In this document: in pieces, positions 25,037 through 31,647 of the stretch | How the letters are laid out: the number at the start of each line of letters is the position of its first letter | Numbering within the stretch: the stretch's first letter is position 1 | Assembly: GCA_016930875.1 (NCBI GenBank) | Contig: JAFGFW010000086.1 | Span: 1-35,004, forward strand | DNA length: 35,004 nt | Origin: Deltaproteobacteria bacterium | Lineage (GTDB): Bacteria; Desulfobacterota; Desulfobacteria; Desulfobacterales; C00003060 | Direction: 5' to 3' | Made by a program: the position numbers and the translations under genes | The notes under the pieces: model-generated | The model's input: the letters and a program-made list of their open reading frames with translations, nothing else | Told to the model about the DNA's origin: nothing | Database searches by the model: none

Positions 25037-25417
25037 ATGGATCTCAAGAATTACTTCGAAAATACGGAGGGCATCGGCGTGCTGGCCTCTGCGGACGCTG
25101 AGGGTAGGGTGGACGCTGCTATATATTCAAGGCCTCACGTCATGGATTCGGATACGGTGGCATTCATTATGCGGGATCGTCTGACCCATCACAACCTACA
25201 GTCCAATCCCCATTCGGCCTACCTTTTTATGGAAGCGGGAGAAAAGCATGTTGGCAAGCGACTATTCCTAACCAAAATTCGCGAAGAGCAGAACACCGAG
25301 CTGGCCTATAAACTTCGGAGGAGGAAATACTCGGAGGACAAGCAAGAACCGCTCTTCCTGGCCTTCTTCCGTATTGATAAGATCCTGCCGCTGATTGGTC
25401 CCCGAGAGGATGACTAG
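25037..25417 (+). CDS. pyridoxamine 5'-phosphate oxidase-like (split-barrel flavin-binding) protein
   Basis: The 126-residue protein matches the short PNPOx-like split-barrel family. It begins MDLKNYFENTEGIGVLASADAEGRVDAAIYSRPHVMDSDTVAFIM, where the first strands and the turn after the GxV motif are typical. It continues with HHNLQSNPHSAYLFMEAG and ends with a conserved IDKILPLIG. Members usually bind FMN or F420 and reduce or sense small molecules; the true substrate is unknown. GAGGTG (25026-25031) supports the ATG at 25037. It is followed 12 nt later by a DUF1499 lipoprotein gene, probably in the same transcript, and is preceded by a long structured leader holding the peptide hairpin. Confidence 0.78.
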   Translation: MDLKNYFENTEGIGVLASADAEGRVDAAIYSRPHVMDSDTVAFIMRDRLTHHNLQSNPHSAYLFMEAGEKHVGKRLFLTKIREEQNTELAYKLRRRKYSEDKQEPLFLAFFRIDKILPLIGPREDD

Positions 25418-25429
25418 GGGGCAGTCATT

Positions 25430-25900
25430 TTGGCGGCGTTTCAGAGATTATTCTTTGTGTTACTGGTGGTGTCCCTTATGTTGTCAAACTGCTCAGGAAC
25501 TAAACCAGAAGATTTGGGGTGCACTGAAGGCAGACTATCGCCTTGTCCAGACTCACCGAATTGCGTCTCTTCACAGAGTTCAGACAAATCCCATTACGTA
25601 AAGCCTCTCACCTACAGGGGCACTTTGACAGAGGCGAGGAAGGCTATTCTGTCGGTGATTGGTGAATGGCCTAACAGTGAGATGGTCAAGGTGACGGGTC
25701 ATTATGTCCATGCCAAGTTCACCTCCAGATTCTTTCGATTTGTGGATGACGTTGAGTTTTATATTGATGATGAGCTCAGAATCATCCATGTCAGATCATC
25801 ATCGCGCGTGGGCCATTTTGATTTTGGGGTAAACAGAAGAAGAATTGAGCGAATTCGAGTCAAGTTTGCCGTACTGACAACCTCAGAAAGCGCTTTATGA
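25430..25900 (+). CDS. DUF1499 domain lipoprotein
   Basis: The protein has an N-terminal signal (FQRLFFVLLVVSLMLSNC) ending in a lipobox-like LSNC at Cys21, so it is probably a lipoprotein. The mature part is a DUF1499 domain: LSPCPDSPNCVSSQSSDKSHYVKPL is the family's strongest hallmark, followed by VHAKFTSRFFRFVDDVEFYIDDELRIIHVRSSSRVGHFDFGVNRRRIERIR. The function of DUF1499 is not established. The start is TTG 25430 with a GGGGG stretch upstream; no earlier ATG is available. The gene follows the flavoprotein gene closely. The stop TGA at 25898 is followed in the same frame by an uninterrupted stretch into the kinase-like fragment at 25922. Confidence 0.82.
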   Translation: MAAFQRLFFVLLVVSLMLSNCSGTKPEDLGCTEGRLSPCPDSPNCVSSQSSDKSHYVKPLTYRGTLTEARKAILSVIGEWPNSEMVKVTGHYVHAKFTSRFFRFVDDVEFYIDDELRIIHVRSSSRVGHFDFGVNRRRIERIRVKFAVLTTSESAL

Positions 25901-25921
25901 ACACCAACGGCGTTTAGGCTA

Positions 25922-26137
25922 TTGAAATTTGCAAACGATATGGCCCTCAGGTTGATGCATGAGTTGCGAAATCCTCTGGTATCCATTGGTGGCTTTTCCA
26001 AAAAAATCGCCACCGGGCACTATGCGGACGACAGATTGGCCGAATACACAGGAATCATATTCAAGGAGGCCAAGAGACTCGATATGGCGCTCAGTGAGTT
26101 GCTTGTGCAACTGGAGGCTGCCGCCCATAAGGCATAG
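25922..26137 (+). CDS. stand-alone histidine-kinase dimerisation (HisKA) fragment
   Basis: This 71-residue frame carries a clear H box, LMHELRNPLVSIGGFSKKI, followed by the second helix of a dimerisation/phosphoacceptor domain (DDRLAEYTGIIFKEAKRLDMALSELL). No ATPase domain follows and no sensor domain precedes, so it cannot autophosphorylate alone. It starts at TTG 25922 or ATG 25940, both without a good ribosome site. It is either a remnant of a truncated sensor kinase or a small phosphotransfer protein. The frame is continuous with the preceding lipoprotein gene across its stop codon. I lean towards a remnant, since there are other broken genes in this region. Confidence 0.5.
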   Translation: MKFANDMALRLMHELRNPLVSIGGFSKKIATGHYADDRLAEYTGIIFKEAKRLDMALSELLVQLEAAAHKA

Positions 26138-26184
26138 CATGGTTTTTGCTCCCTGCTGAAGCCTTTCTGAAAGAAGAAAGTTTC

Positions 26185-26961
26185 ATGACTCCAAGCGTTT
26201 TTGTCTCCCATGGCATGCCTGCCATTGTCGTGCAGCCGGGACCAACGCACCATTTCTTTCGGGCTCTTGGACAGACCCTTGATCGCCCTAAGGCCGTCGT
26301 CTGTGTCTCCGCCCATTGGGAAGCTGTGCGTCCCATGTTGACAGCCACGGCCATGCCCGAGACGATACATGATTTCTCCGGGCCCCAGACCCTCTTCGAA
26401 AAGGATTATCCAGCGCCTGGCGACCCGGACCTCGTCCAAGAAGCACTAAAATTGTTGAGCCATGCGGGGATTGATGCCGGCACCGATCCCTCCCGAGGCC
26501 TTGACCATGGGGCCTGGGTTCCCCTCATGTTGATGTATCCAGAAGCCACAATCCCAGTGGTGCAGCTTTCGATTCAGACGGAGTTGAATGCGAAGCATCA
26601 TGTTGCTTTGGGCAGTGCGTTGCGGCCTCTGAGAGGAGATGGCGTTTTGATCCTCGGAAGCGGTGGTGCAACCCACAACCTCCCAGAGATTCATAAGTAC
26701 GGTTCTGATTCTCCGGCGACAGACTACGCTTTGGCATTCGATACGTGGCTGCAAGAGGCCATAACTCAAGGCCGGGAGGAGGCCCTTCTCAACTACAAAG
26801 AAGAGGGACCATCTGCGTCAAGGAATCACCCGTATCCTGCCGAACACTTTATGCCCCTCTTTGTTCCTTTAGGGGCGGCAGGCCCGGGGGCAAGAGGTCG
26901 TTTGCTCCACAAGGCATTTATGTATGGCGTCTTGTCCATGGCCGCTTATATCTGGGATTGA
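26185..26961 (+). CDS. LigB/DODA-type extradiol ring-cleavage dioxygenase family protein
   Basis: The protein belongs to the class III extradiol dioxygenase fold shared by YgiD and plant DOPA dioxygenases. Metal-ligand candidates are in VFVSHGMP, VCVSAHWE, GLDHGAWVPL and SGGATHNL; the family usually uses a His/His/His zinc or iron site. The C-terminal NHPYPAEHFMPLFVPLGAAG is also conserved. The ATG at 26185 fits the family N-terminus; the frame is open back to a TTG at 26146. At 258 residues it has normal length. The physiological substrate is unknown, and an oxygen-dependent enzyme would be notable in an anaerobe. Confidence 0.88.
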   Translation: MTPSVFVSHGMPAIVVQPGPTHHFFRALGQTLDRPKAVVCVSAHWEAVRPMLTATAMPETIHDFSGPQTLFEKDYPAPGDPDLVQEALKLLSHAGIDAGTDPSRGLDHGAWVPLMLMYPEATIPVVQLSIQTELNAKHHVALGSALRPLRGDGVLILGSGGATHNLPEIHKYGSDSPATDYALAFDTWLQEAITQGREEALLNYKEEGPSASRNHPYPAEHFMPLFVPLGAAGPGARGRLLHKAFMYGVLSMAAYIWD

Positions 26962-27011
26962 CCATCCCTTCAATAGGGCCGTCAAGCTATTTTCTTCGCT
27001 CGTCTCGGCCT

Positions 27012-27404
27012 TCACTGGCTCTTCAAAATTCGTGTGATTCGATGAAGGGCAATACGACACACGATGACATAGGATGCAGCGAAGATAGGCACCTGGAAGA
27101 CAAGCCGGCAGACGCCCTTGTCCACCCGATCCACACGGTGTCCCGTTGCAGGAAACCCAAAGACATGCCAGGACCAGTATCGGCCGTCATCCATTTCAGT
27201 GATGGCAAAAGGCGCCCACAACCCCAGGGCACTTCGGACTCGGCCTTTTGAGCCCAATTGGATATAGCGCTCTGAACACTCCACAGCAAGGACGGAGGGG
27301 CCCCATTCCACCCAGCGGGAAGTGTCTGTGAGCAAATTCCAAAGGGTCGCGCAGGAGGCATTGATTATGCCACTCGTCTCAATATATGGAAATCTAAACG
27401 TCAT
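27012..27404 (-). CDS. SRPBCC (START/polyketide cyclase-like) family protein
   Basis: The 130-residue protein shows the SRPBCC layout: a first strand IETSGIINASCATLWNLLTDTSRWVEWGPSV, in which a strand is followed by the helix-loop W-x2-W motif, then GSKGRVRSALG, and a C-terminal helix (FAASYVIVCRIALHRITRIL). Members bind hydrophobic ligands in a deep pocket. It lies 47 nt downstream of the photolyase gene on the same strand, so both are probably co-transcribed; small SRPBCC proteins accompany photolyases in several light-stress gene clusters of proteobacteria. It converges with the dioxygenase gene. The ligand is unknown. Confidence 0.75.
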   Translation of the reverse strand: MTFRFPYIETSGIINASCATLWNLLTDTSRWVEWGPSVLAVECSERYIQLGSKGRVRSALGLWAPFAITEMDDGRYWSWHVFGFPATGHRVDRVDKGVCRLVFQVPIFAASYVIVCRIALHRITRILKSQ

Positions 27405-27451
27405 GATTTCAGGTCAACCCCAAAGAGGCTCACCCATACAGCCAGCATGGA

Positions 27452-28825
27452 CTATTCGAAGCTCCCCTTGGAAAGGGAATCAACCTGCCTAACGTAAGCT
27501 TCAATATTGAACTTGCGTCGTAAGCCGGCCGCGTTCATAAATCTGACTTTCCCAAAGACCGGCCTTTCTTTCCATGCCCGGTCGTGTTTGCCAAAACACC
27601 AAGCCACGCCAGCAAAGCCATTGGGATCTCTGCCATCTAACTCATACTTGTTGTTGAGATAAAGGGCGATGCGGTAGCCTTCCTCTAGGGTCTTGCTCCA
27701 CTCCAGGATCTTCTTACCCCAATACATGCGCATGTAATTGTGCATCTTGCCGGTGGCGACCATTTCCTGCTGTGCAGCGTTCCAGTACGGATCATGGGTC
27801 CGTGCCGTCTCCCATTCCTCTAAATGGTAAACGTATTCTCGCAGATCCTTTTGGTGGACCTTTAACGTATCCTTTGCCCATTCAGGGAGTGCTTCAAAGG
27901 TGTCATAGTGGGCGTTGTAGTGGACGAAGTTCATGCTGAGTTCTCGACGAACCACCAATTCTTCCAGGTAGGCGTCTTTGGCCTTCTTGGACTTGCCTCG
28001 CGCCTGATGGACTTTCAAAGCAATATGAAGGGGAGAGATCTGCCCGAAGTGCAGATAAGGGCTCATGTGGGAACCGAGATTGAGACTCGGATCGCTCCGT
28101 CGCTCAGCATAGTCTTTAAGCTTATTTGCGATGAATGCCTCTAGGAGTTGTTCCCCGTGAGAGGCGCCGCCTCGGAAGGAATCCACAGGAGTCACCGTAA
28201 CGTCAATTTTCAGGCGTGTGATGATCCCCTTCACGTCACCCAAATTCACACTTTGACACTTGAATCCCAGGGAATCTCTTTTGATGGGCATCTCTTTCAA
28301 TGGCACCAAGTAACGCGAGAGATACCTTTCAATTTTTGGGCGTAAGATCCCGGCACTGTAAGCTTCCTTGTCTGATGCAACCTCCACGGGCACTACGACA
28401 TCGCTTTCCACTTGGAGGACAAGGCATGAGACCTTTTCCGACACATGCCGGCGCCATTGCTTCTGAATTCGGAGATATCCTCGGTCGGTTACCACCAGGG
28501 AGGCCTCTCTGGCCAGTTGTATGGCAGCGAGCTCAGGAGACTCAAGCTTTACAACGAATTGAATGCCTTGCTTCATCAAAACATCGCGGACTTCTCTCAG
28601 GCCCTCTAACATGAACGTGTAGTGGCGGGCATTGGCCTCGGGAAAGCGGTTGGTAATCCCAAAGAGGACCAACAGGGGTTCATGTCTTTCGTTTGCCTGT
28701 TGAATAGCGAATGCCAATGCATGATTCCACGTTGCCCGCTGTGAGGCCTGCATCCAGTACAGAACGTATTTTCCCCTTTGAACGGGGCGGTCATTCAAGG
28801 CTTGAATCCGTTCAGGTTGAATCAT
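27452..28825 (-). CDS. phr: class II cyclobutane pyrimidine dimer photolyase
   Basis: Photolyase repairs UV-induced cyclobutane dimers with light and FADH-. Class II features are QRATWNHALAFAIQQANE near the N-terminus, DRGYLRIQKQWRRHV, SHMSPYLHFGQISP, NFVHYN, and the C-terminal FAD region MHNYMRMYWGKKILEWS ... LNNKYELDGRDPNGFAGVAWCFGKHDRAW, which is characteristic of this class. I start at ATG 28825 (AAGGA upstream), giving 457 residues; the frame runs on to 28963 but that part is not conserved. The next gene in its transcript is the SRPBCC protein. It is one of two UV-repair genes here, the other being the glycosylase remnant at 32855. Confidence 0.94.
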   Translation of the reverse strand: MIQPERIQALNDRPVQRGKYVLYWMQASQRATWNHALAFAIQQANERHEPLLVLFGITNRFPEANARHYTFMLEGLREVRDVLMKQGIQFVVKLESPELAAIQLAREASLVVTDRGYLRIQKQWRRHVSEKVSCLVLQVESDVVVPVEVASDKEAYSAGILRPKIERYLSRYLVPLKEMPIKRDSLGFKCQSVNLGDVKGIITRLKIDVTVTPVDSFRGGASHGEQLLEAFIANKLKDYAERRSDPSLNLGSHMSPYLHFGQISPLHIALKVHQARGKSKKAKDAYLEELVVRRELSMNFVHYNAHYDTFEALPEWAKDTLKVHQKDLREYVYHLEEWETARTHDPYWNAAQQEMVATGKMHNYMRMYWGKKILEWSKTLEEGYRIALYLNNKYELDGRDPNGFAGVAWCFGKHDRAWKERPVFGKVRFMNAAGLRRKFNIEAYVRQVDSLSKGSFE

Positions 28826-28962
28826 GCCAGTATCCTTATCCCAGCCCTGCCGGCCCACTATCCTATGAAGGAATGACCGCCGTCTTCGTTTCAGCCCGTG
28901 ATCACAGTTCTCAGCAGCTACCTTAAAGCCGACAGCCTGGATTGAATGATTGCTCCTTATCA

Positions 28963-29295
28963 ATGAGAGCTGAGAGCGGGTTGGATGTCAAGAGAGAACG
29001 GACACGAGTCGGTTTCATGGACATCTCGCCTCCTTTTCATATGGTTCACGGTACAGAGGTTTTGGTTTTCCTTGAAAACTCCATTATAAAGGGTATGCTG
29101 AAAGTGCCAAGAAAAAAGCCCCTCTTAGCCTCTGAAGAGGCTCAAGGGGCCCTATTTTTGAATGAGCTCTGCATAGTCTGTGCCGATGAACCCTGGGATT
29201 CGTCGGCGAGAATCTACATGGTCGGTGATCCAAAAAATACCGTATTGGCTCGGGTAAAATACCGCCTTTACCCTATCGACTTCATCTCGAGTTAA
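28963..29295 (+). CDS. hypothetical protein (110 residues)
   Basis: This frame runs divergently from the photolyase. The segment from MVHGTEVLVFLENSIIKGMLKVPRKKP to ARIYMVGDPKNTVLARVKYRLYPIDF reads like a small beta-rich protein, with protein-like composition, but I do not recognise a family. The start is unclear: ATG 28963, ATG 29017 and ATG 29041 are all possible and none has a good ribosome site. Against it being real, a textbook terminator-like hairpin with a T5 tail lies inside the frame at 29118-29159. It could be a genuine gene, a decayed one, or a chance open frame. Confidence 0.45.
   Translation: MRAESGLDVKRERTRVGFMDISPPFHMVHGTEVLVFLENSIIKGMLKVPRKKPLLASEEAQGALFLNELCIVCADEPWDSSARIYMVGDPKNTVLARVKYRLYPIDFISS
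29118..29159 (+). terminator. intrinsic-terminator-like hairpin within a reading frame
   Basis: An A-rich stretch (GAAAAAAG) precedes GCCCCT (29118-29123), then AGCCTC/GAGGCT (29127-29132 and 29137-29142), then AGGGGC (29145-29150), and CCTATTTTT follows. The combined stem has about 12 pairs around a small interior loop. The A-tract before and T-tract after would allow function on both strands. It lies within the open frame 28963-29295. Confidence 0.55.
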
Positions 29296-29343
29296 GGCTA
29301 AAGATAAAGACGGCGAGGGCCGTATCCTAAATAGTGAGTCATA

Positions 29344-29429
29344 TGACCATCAGGAGGAGACTCGACTGGTGGTAAGGCTTTGGTCACGTTGATAAGCCGA
29401 TCCGATGTCGAACCTCTGAGTGGCACTCA
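29344..29429 (+). promoter_or_regulatory. structured leader upstream of peptide copy 2
   Basis: ACCATCAG (29346-29353) can pair with CTGGTGGT (29366-29373) across a 12-nt loop, and TGACCA (29344-29349) alternatively with TGGTCA (29381-29386), so two folds exclude each other. A further small hairpin, TGAGT-GGC-ACTCA (29417-29429), ends just before the ribosome site of the peptide. This may be a regulatory leader, but the pairs are short. Confidence 0.3.
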
Positions 29430-29447
29430 AACAAAGGGGGTGAACCC

Positions 29448-29510
29448 ATGAAGATCAGAAAGGTGGTAAAAGTGTCTCGAGGCTTGTGCAAGTGCAAGAG
29501 CTCTTGCTAG
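29448..29510 (+). CDS. 20-residue Cys-rich small peptide, copy 2
   Basis: ATG 29448 opens MKIRKVVKVSRGLCKCKSSC, ending in TAG, with AAAGGGGGTGA (29433-29443) as ribosome site. It has the same length as copy 1 and keeps every Cys, the GLCKCK core, the final Ser-Cys and the basic N-terminal half; the differences are K4R, E7V, A10S, K11R and N18S. The upstream block TCAAAxAAAGxGGTGA and the downstream hairpin start ACAGGGTCG are also shared with copy 1, so a cassette of about 170 bp is duplicated. The neighbour 79 nt downstream is tspO, while copy 1 precedes a flavoprotein gene. Function unknown. Confidence 0.7.
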   Translation: MKIRKVVKVSRGLCKCKSSC

Positions 29511-29534
29511 TGCCATGATTGGCCATCATACATA

Positions 29535-29570
29535 CAGGGTCGATAGTGGAGATCCTGGGGCCTGTTTTTT
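29535..29570 (+). terminator. hairpin with T6 tract after peptide copy 2
   Basis: CAGGGTC (29535-29541) pairs with GATCCTG (29551-29557) through seven pairs including one G-U, with a 9-nt loop. GGGCCTG and TTTTTT (29565-29570) follow. The stem starts 24 nt after the peptide stop. An upstream hairpin, ATGAT-TGGCC-ATCAT (29515-29529), lies between stop and stem. The element mirrors the one behind copy 1 in position and in the ACAGGGTCG and GGCCT blocks. Confidence 0.5.
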
Positions 29571-29588
29571 CGGTGCAAGGCATTGAAT

Positions 29589-30065
29589 ATGCGTCAACGT
29601 GATCTGCGGTCCCCTCTTGTTTTGATTGGCTTTCTCGCTCTATCATTCATTGTTGCCTTGTCGGGAATCAGATTTCAGCCGGGTGAATGGTACGAGGGCC
29701 TGTTGAAACCGTCCTGGACGCCACCCAACTCGGCTTTTGGCCCAGCCTGGACCATGCTTTATGTCTTGATGGCAACCTCAGCCTGGATGGTATGTAAATC
29801 TGCTGGCATTGCAAGGGCCAAGGGGGCGCTTGCGGTGTACTTGTTTCAGCTTCTTCTCAATGCTTCCTGGTCCCTGGTTTTCTTTGGATTGCACCGCATG
29901 GGGCTTGGGTTTGTGAATATTGTTTTGCTGTGGTTCGCTATTGCCGCCACAGCCGGACTCTTCTGGCGGCACCACAAGGTGGCAACCATCTTGCTTGTTC
30001 CTTATCTGCTTTGGGTCGGATTCGCGGGCGTACTGAATTTCACTATTTGGCGACTCAATGCCTGA
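29589..30065 (+). CDS. tspO: TspO/MBR family membrane protein
   Basis: TspO proteins are five-helix membrane proteins that bind porphyrins and are tied to oxidative or photo-stress responses. The sequence shows the family core WYEGLLKPSWTPPNSAFGPAWTMLYVLMATSAW after the first membrane helix, then further hydrophobic helices (YLFQLLLNASWSLVFFG, FVNIVLLWFAIAATAGLFW, ILLVPYLLWVGFAGVLNFTIWRLN). The 158-residue length is normal. I use the ATG at 29589 with AAGG (29577-29580) upstream; a TTG at 29583 is in frame. It follows the second peptide cassette and is followed, after a 150-bp gap, by an SDR gene. Confidence 0.93.
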   Translation: MRQRDLRSPLVLIGFLALSFIVALSGIRFQPGEWYEGLLKPSWTPPNSAFGPAWTMLYVLMATSAWMVCKSAGIARAKGALAVYLFQLLLNASWSLVFFGLHRMGLGFVNIVLLWFAIAATAGLFWRHHKVATILLVPYLLWVGFAGVLNFTIWRLNA

Positions 30066-30216
30066 GCTGGTCAACTGTCGAGATCTATTGGAGATGGAGG
30101 TGTGCCGCCTTAACCGAGAGGGAAGGTTCATATGTCTGAACCCTTAAAAACGCCATCAAGGCAGCCCAAAAACCCATGGAGACATATGATTTGAGTTCGT
30201 TACATGGAGACGTGAA

Positions 30217-31197
30217 GTGATGACTGCATTGCCAACAAACATCCTGCTGACCGGCCCCACTGGATTTATCGGTGGTCGACTGCTGTATGCCCTTGATCAA
30301 GAAGGGTTTCGGGTTAGATGCCTCGTTCGCCTGTCGGAAAGGCTGGAAATCAAACGCCCCCTGAAACGGGAGCCAGAAGTGGCCTATGCCGATCTACTCC
30401 AACCGGAAACATTGCCGCCGGTCATGGAAGGCATGGACGCTGCCTATTATCTTGTACATTCCATGGGTGGCCGAAGCATACAGGAAACCAAGGCCTTTGC
30501 AGAGCGGGATCGAAGGTGTGCCAGGAATTTCCTAAAGGCGGCGGAAGAGGCTGGTTTGAAGCGAATTATCTACCTCGGAGGTCTCGGCGAGACAGGCGAC
30601 AAACTCTCAAAGCATCTTGCCAGCCGGCAGGAAGTGGCGAACATGCTCCAGTCTGGCCGTGTGGAGACCACGGCACTGCGGGCAGCGGTCATTATCGGGG
30701 CGGGCGGTGCGTCCTTCGAACTGCTCCGTTATCTGGCGGAGCGTCTTCCGGTGATGATGTGCCCCCGCTGGGTAAACACCCGGTCTCAGCCGATTGCCGT
30801 TGAAAACGTGATTTCATACCTTGTGGGGTGCCTGCGCCAGCCCGCCACCTCGGGTTTGACCCTGGATATCGGAGGACCGGACATTATTTCCTATCGGGAA
30901 ATGATGTTGATCTATGCGAAGGTGCGCGGATTACACCGGTTCGTTTTTACGGTCCCGGTCTTGACGCCTCGGCTGTCTGCCTACTGGATTAATCTGATAA
31001 CGCCCGTCCCTGCCGGTATTGTTTTCCCCTTGGTAGAGGGCCTCAAGAACGAGGTCATTTGCAGAGACAATCGTATTCGAGACCTCGTTCCTGTGGACCT
31101 CATGAGCATGGAAGAGGCTATCTGCACCTCTCTCACCGAAACAGAAAAAGGGCCTGGTCAACTCCCTTCGAGACAAGCCTGCTTTATCCGCCAGTAA
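30217..31197 (+). CDS. NmrA/SDR-family NAD(P)-binding protein
   Basis: This is an atypical short-chain dehydrogenase with an N-terminal Rossmann motif (LLTGPTGFIGGRLLYAL), a strand-turn YYLVHSMGG in place of the usual active-site segment, and RIIYLGGLGETGDKLSKHLASRQEV followed by TALRAAVIIGAGGASFELLRYL. It is the N-terminal dinucleotide-binding part of a family whose longer members carry a DUF2867 domain, which is absent here (326 residues). Such proteins bind NAD(P) and often act as quinone or redox-associated enzymes; the substrate is unknown. The start is GTG 30217 or ATG 30220, with GGAG at 30205-30208. The family recurs next to photolyase genes in light-stress clusters. Confidence 0.83.
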   Translation: MMTALPTNILLTGPTGFIGGRLLYALDQEGFRVRCLVRLSERLEIKRPLKREPEVAYADLLQPETLPPVMEGMDAAYYLVHSMGGRSIQETKAFAERDRRCARNFLKAAEEAGLKRIIYLGGLGETGDKLSKHLASRQEVANMLQSGRVETTALRAAVIIGAGGASFELLRYLAERLPVMMCPRWVNTRSQPIAVENVISYLVGCLRQPATSGLTLDIGGPDIISYREMMLIYAKVRGLHRFVFTVPVLTPRLSAYWINLITPVPAGIVFPLVEGLKNEVICRDNRIRDLVPVDLMSMEEAICTSLTETEKGPGQLPSRQACFIRQ

Positions 31198-31210
31198 AAG
31201 AAACCCCTTT

Positions 31211-31647
31211 ATGACAGTCTTTGCAAACCACCTGTACAAGATCACGCTCGGCCTCTGCAATGCCTATCTGATTCAGGGAGAAGGCGGGGCGTCCTTGTTG
31301 ACGCCGACCATGTAAACTGCGAGAGAACCTTCATTCGGTATTTAAAAAAACACACCATTGTTCCTGACACCATCAAGCTCATTGTCATCACCCACGTCCA
31401 TTTTGATCACGTGGGAGGCTTGAAGGACCTCAAGACAAGGTGCCGGTGTCCGGTGGCCGTCCACGCCATGGCAGCGTCGGCGCTGAGTGATGGGGCCGTT
31501 TTTTCCCCTCCAGGAACCAACCCAAGGCCTTTGGGGGAAATCCTTGCTGAATCACCCCAGGCACGAAAACCTACGAGTCCTCTTACAACCCCCGTACACA
31601 CCTCCGGCTGCCCCCGTCAACTGGCGGTTTGTCCCAACACGGCATAG
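31211..31647 (+). pseudogene. frameshifted and truncated metallo-beta-lactamase-fold hydrolase
   Basis: The first 26 codons from ATG 31211 read as the start of an MBL-fold protein (FANHLYKITLGLCNAYLIQGEGG) and then meet a stop at 31313. A shift of frame near 31285-31292 continues the same protein as VLVDADHVNCERTF ... LIVITHVHFDHVGGLKDLK, with the canonical HxHxDH metal motif, then CPVAVHAMAASALSDG. After about 31500 the similarity to an MBL protein fades and only about half of a normal domain is present. It lies 13 nt after the SDR gene and its end overlaps the end of the convergent methyltransferase gene. I call it a remnant. Confidence 0.7.

Noticed and set aside
28826-28963. Upstream extension of the photolyase frame by 46 residues
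   Set aside because: The class II family begins at about MIQPERIQ, where a ribosome-site candidate is also found.
30132-30194. 20-codon frame starting MSEPLKTPSRQ behind a GAGGGAAGG site, with a GGTTCA-TATGTC-TGAACC palindrome at its start
   Set aside because: It has a fair ribosome site but no second copy, no Cys motif and no recognisable similarity, so coding cannot be supported.
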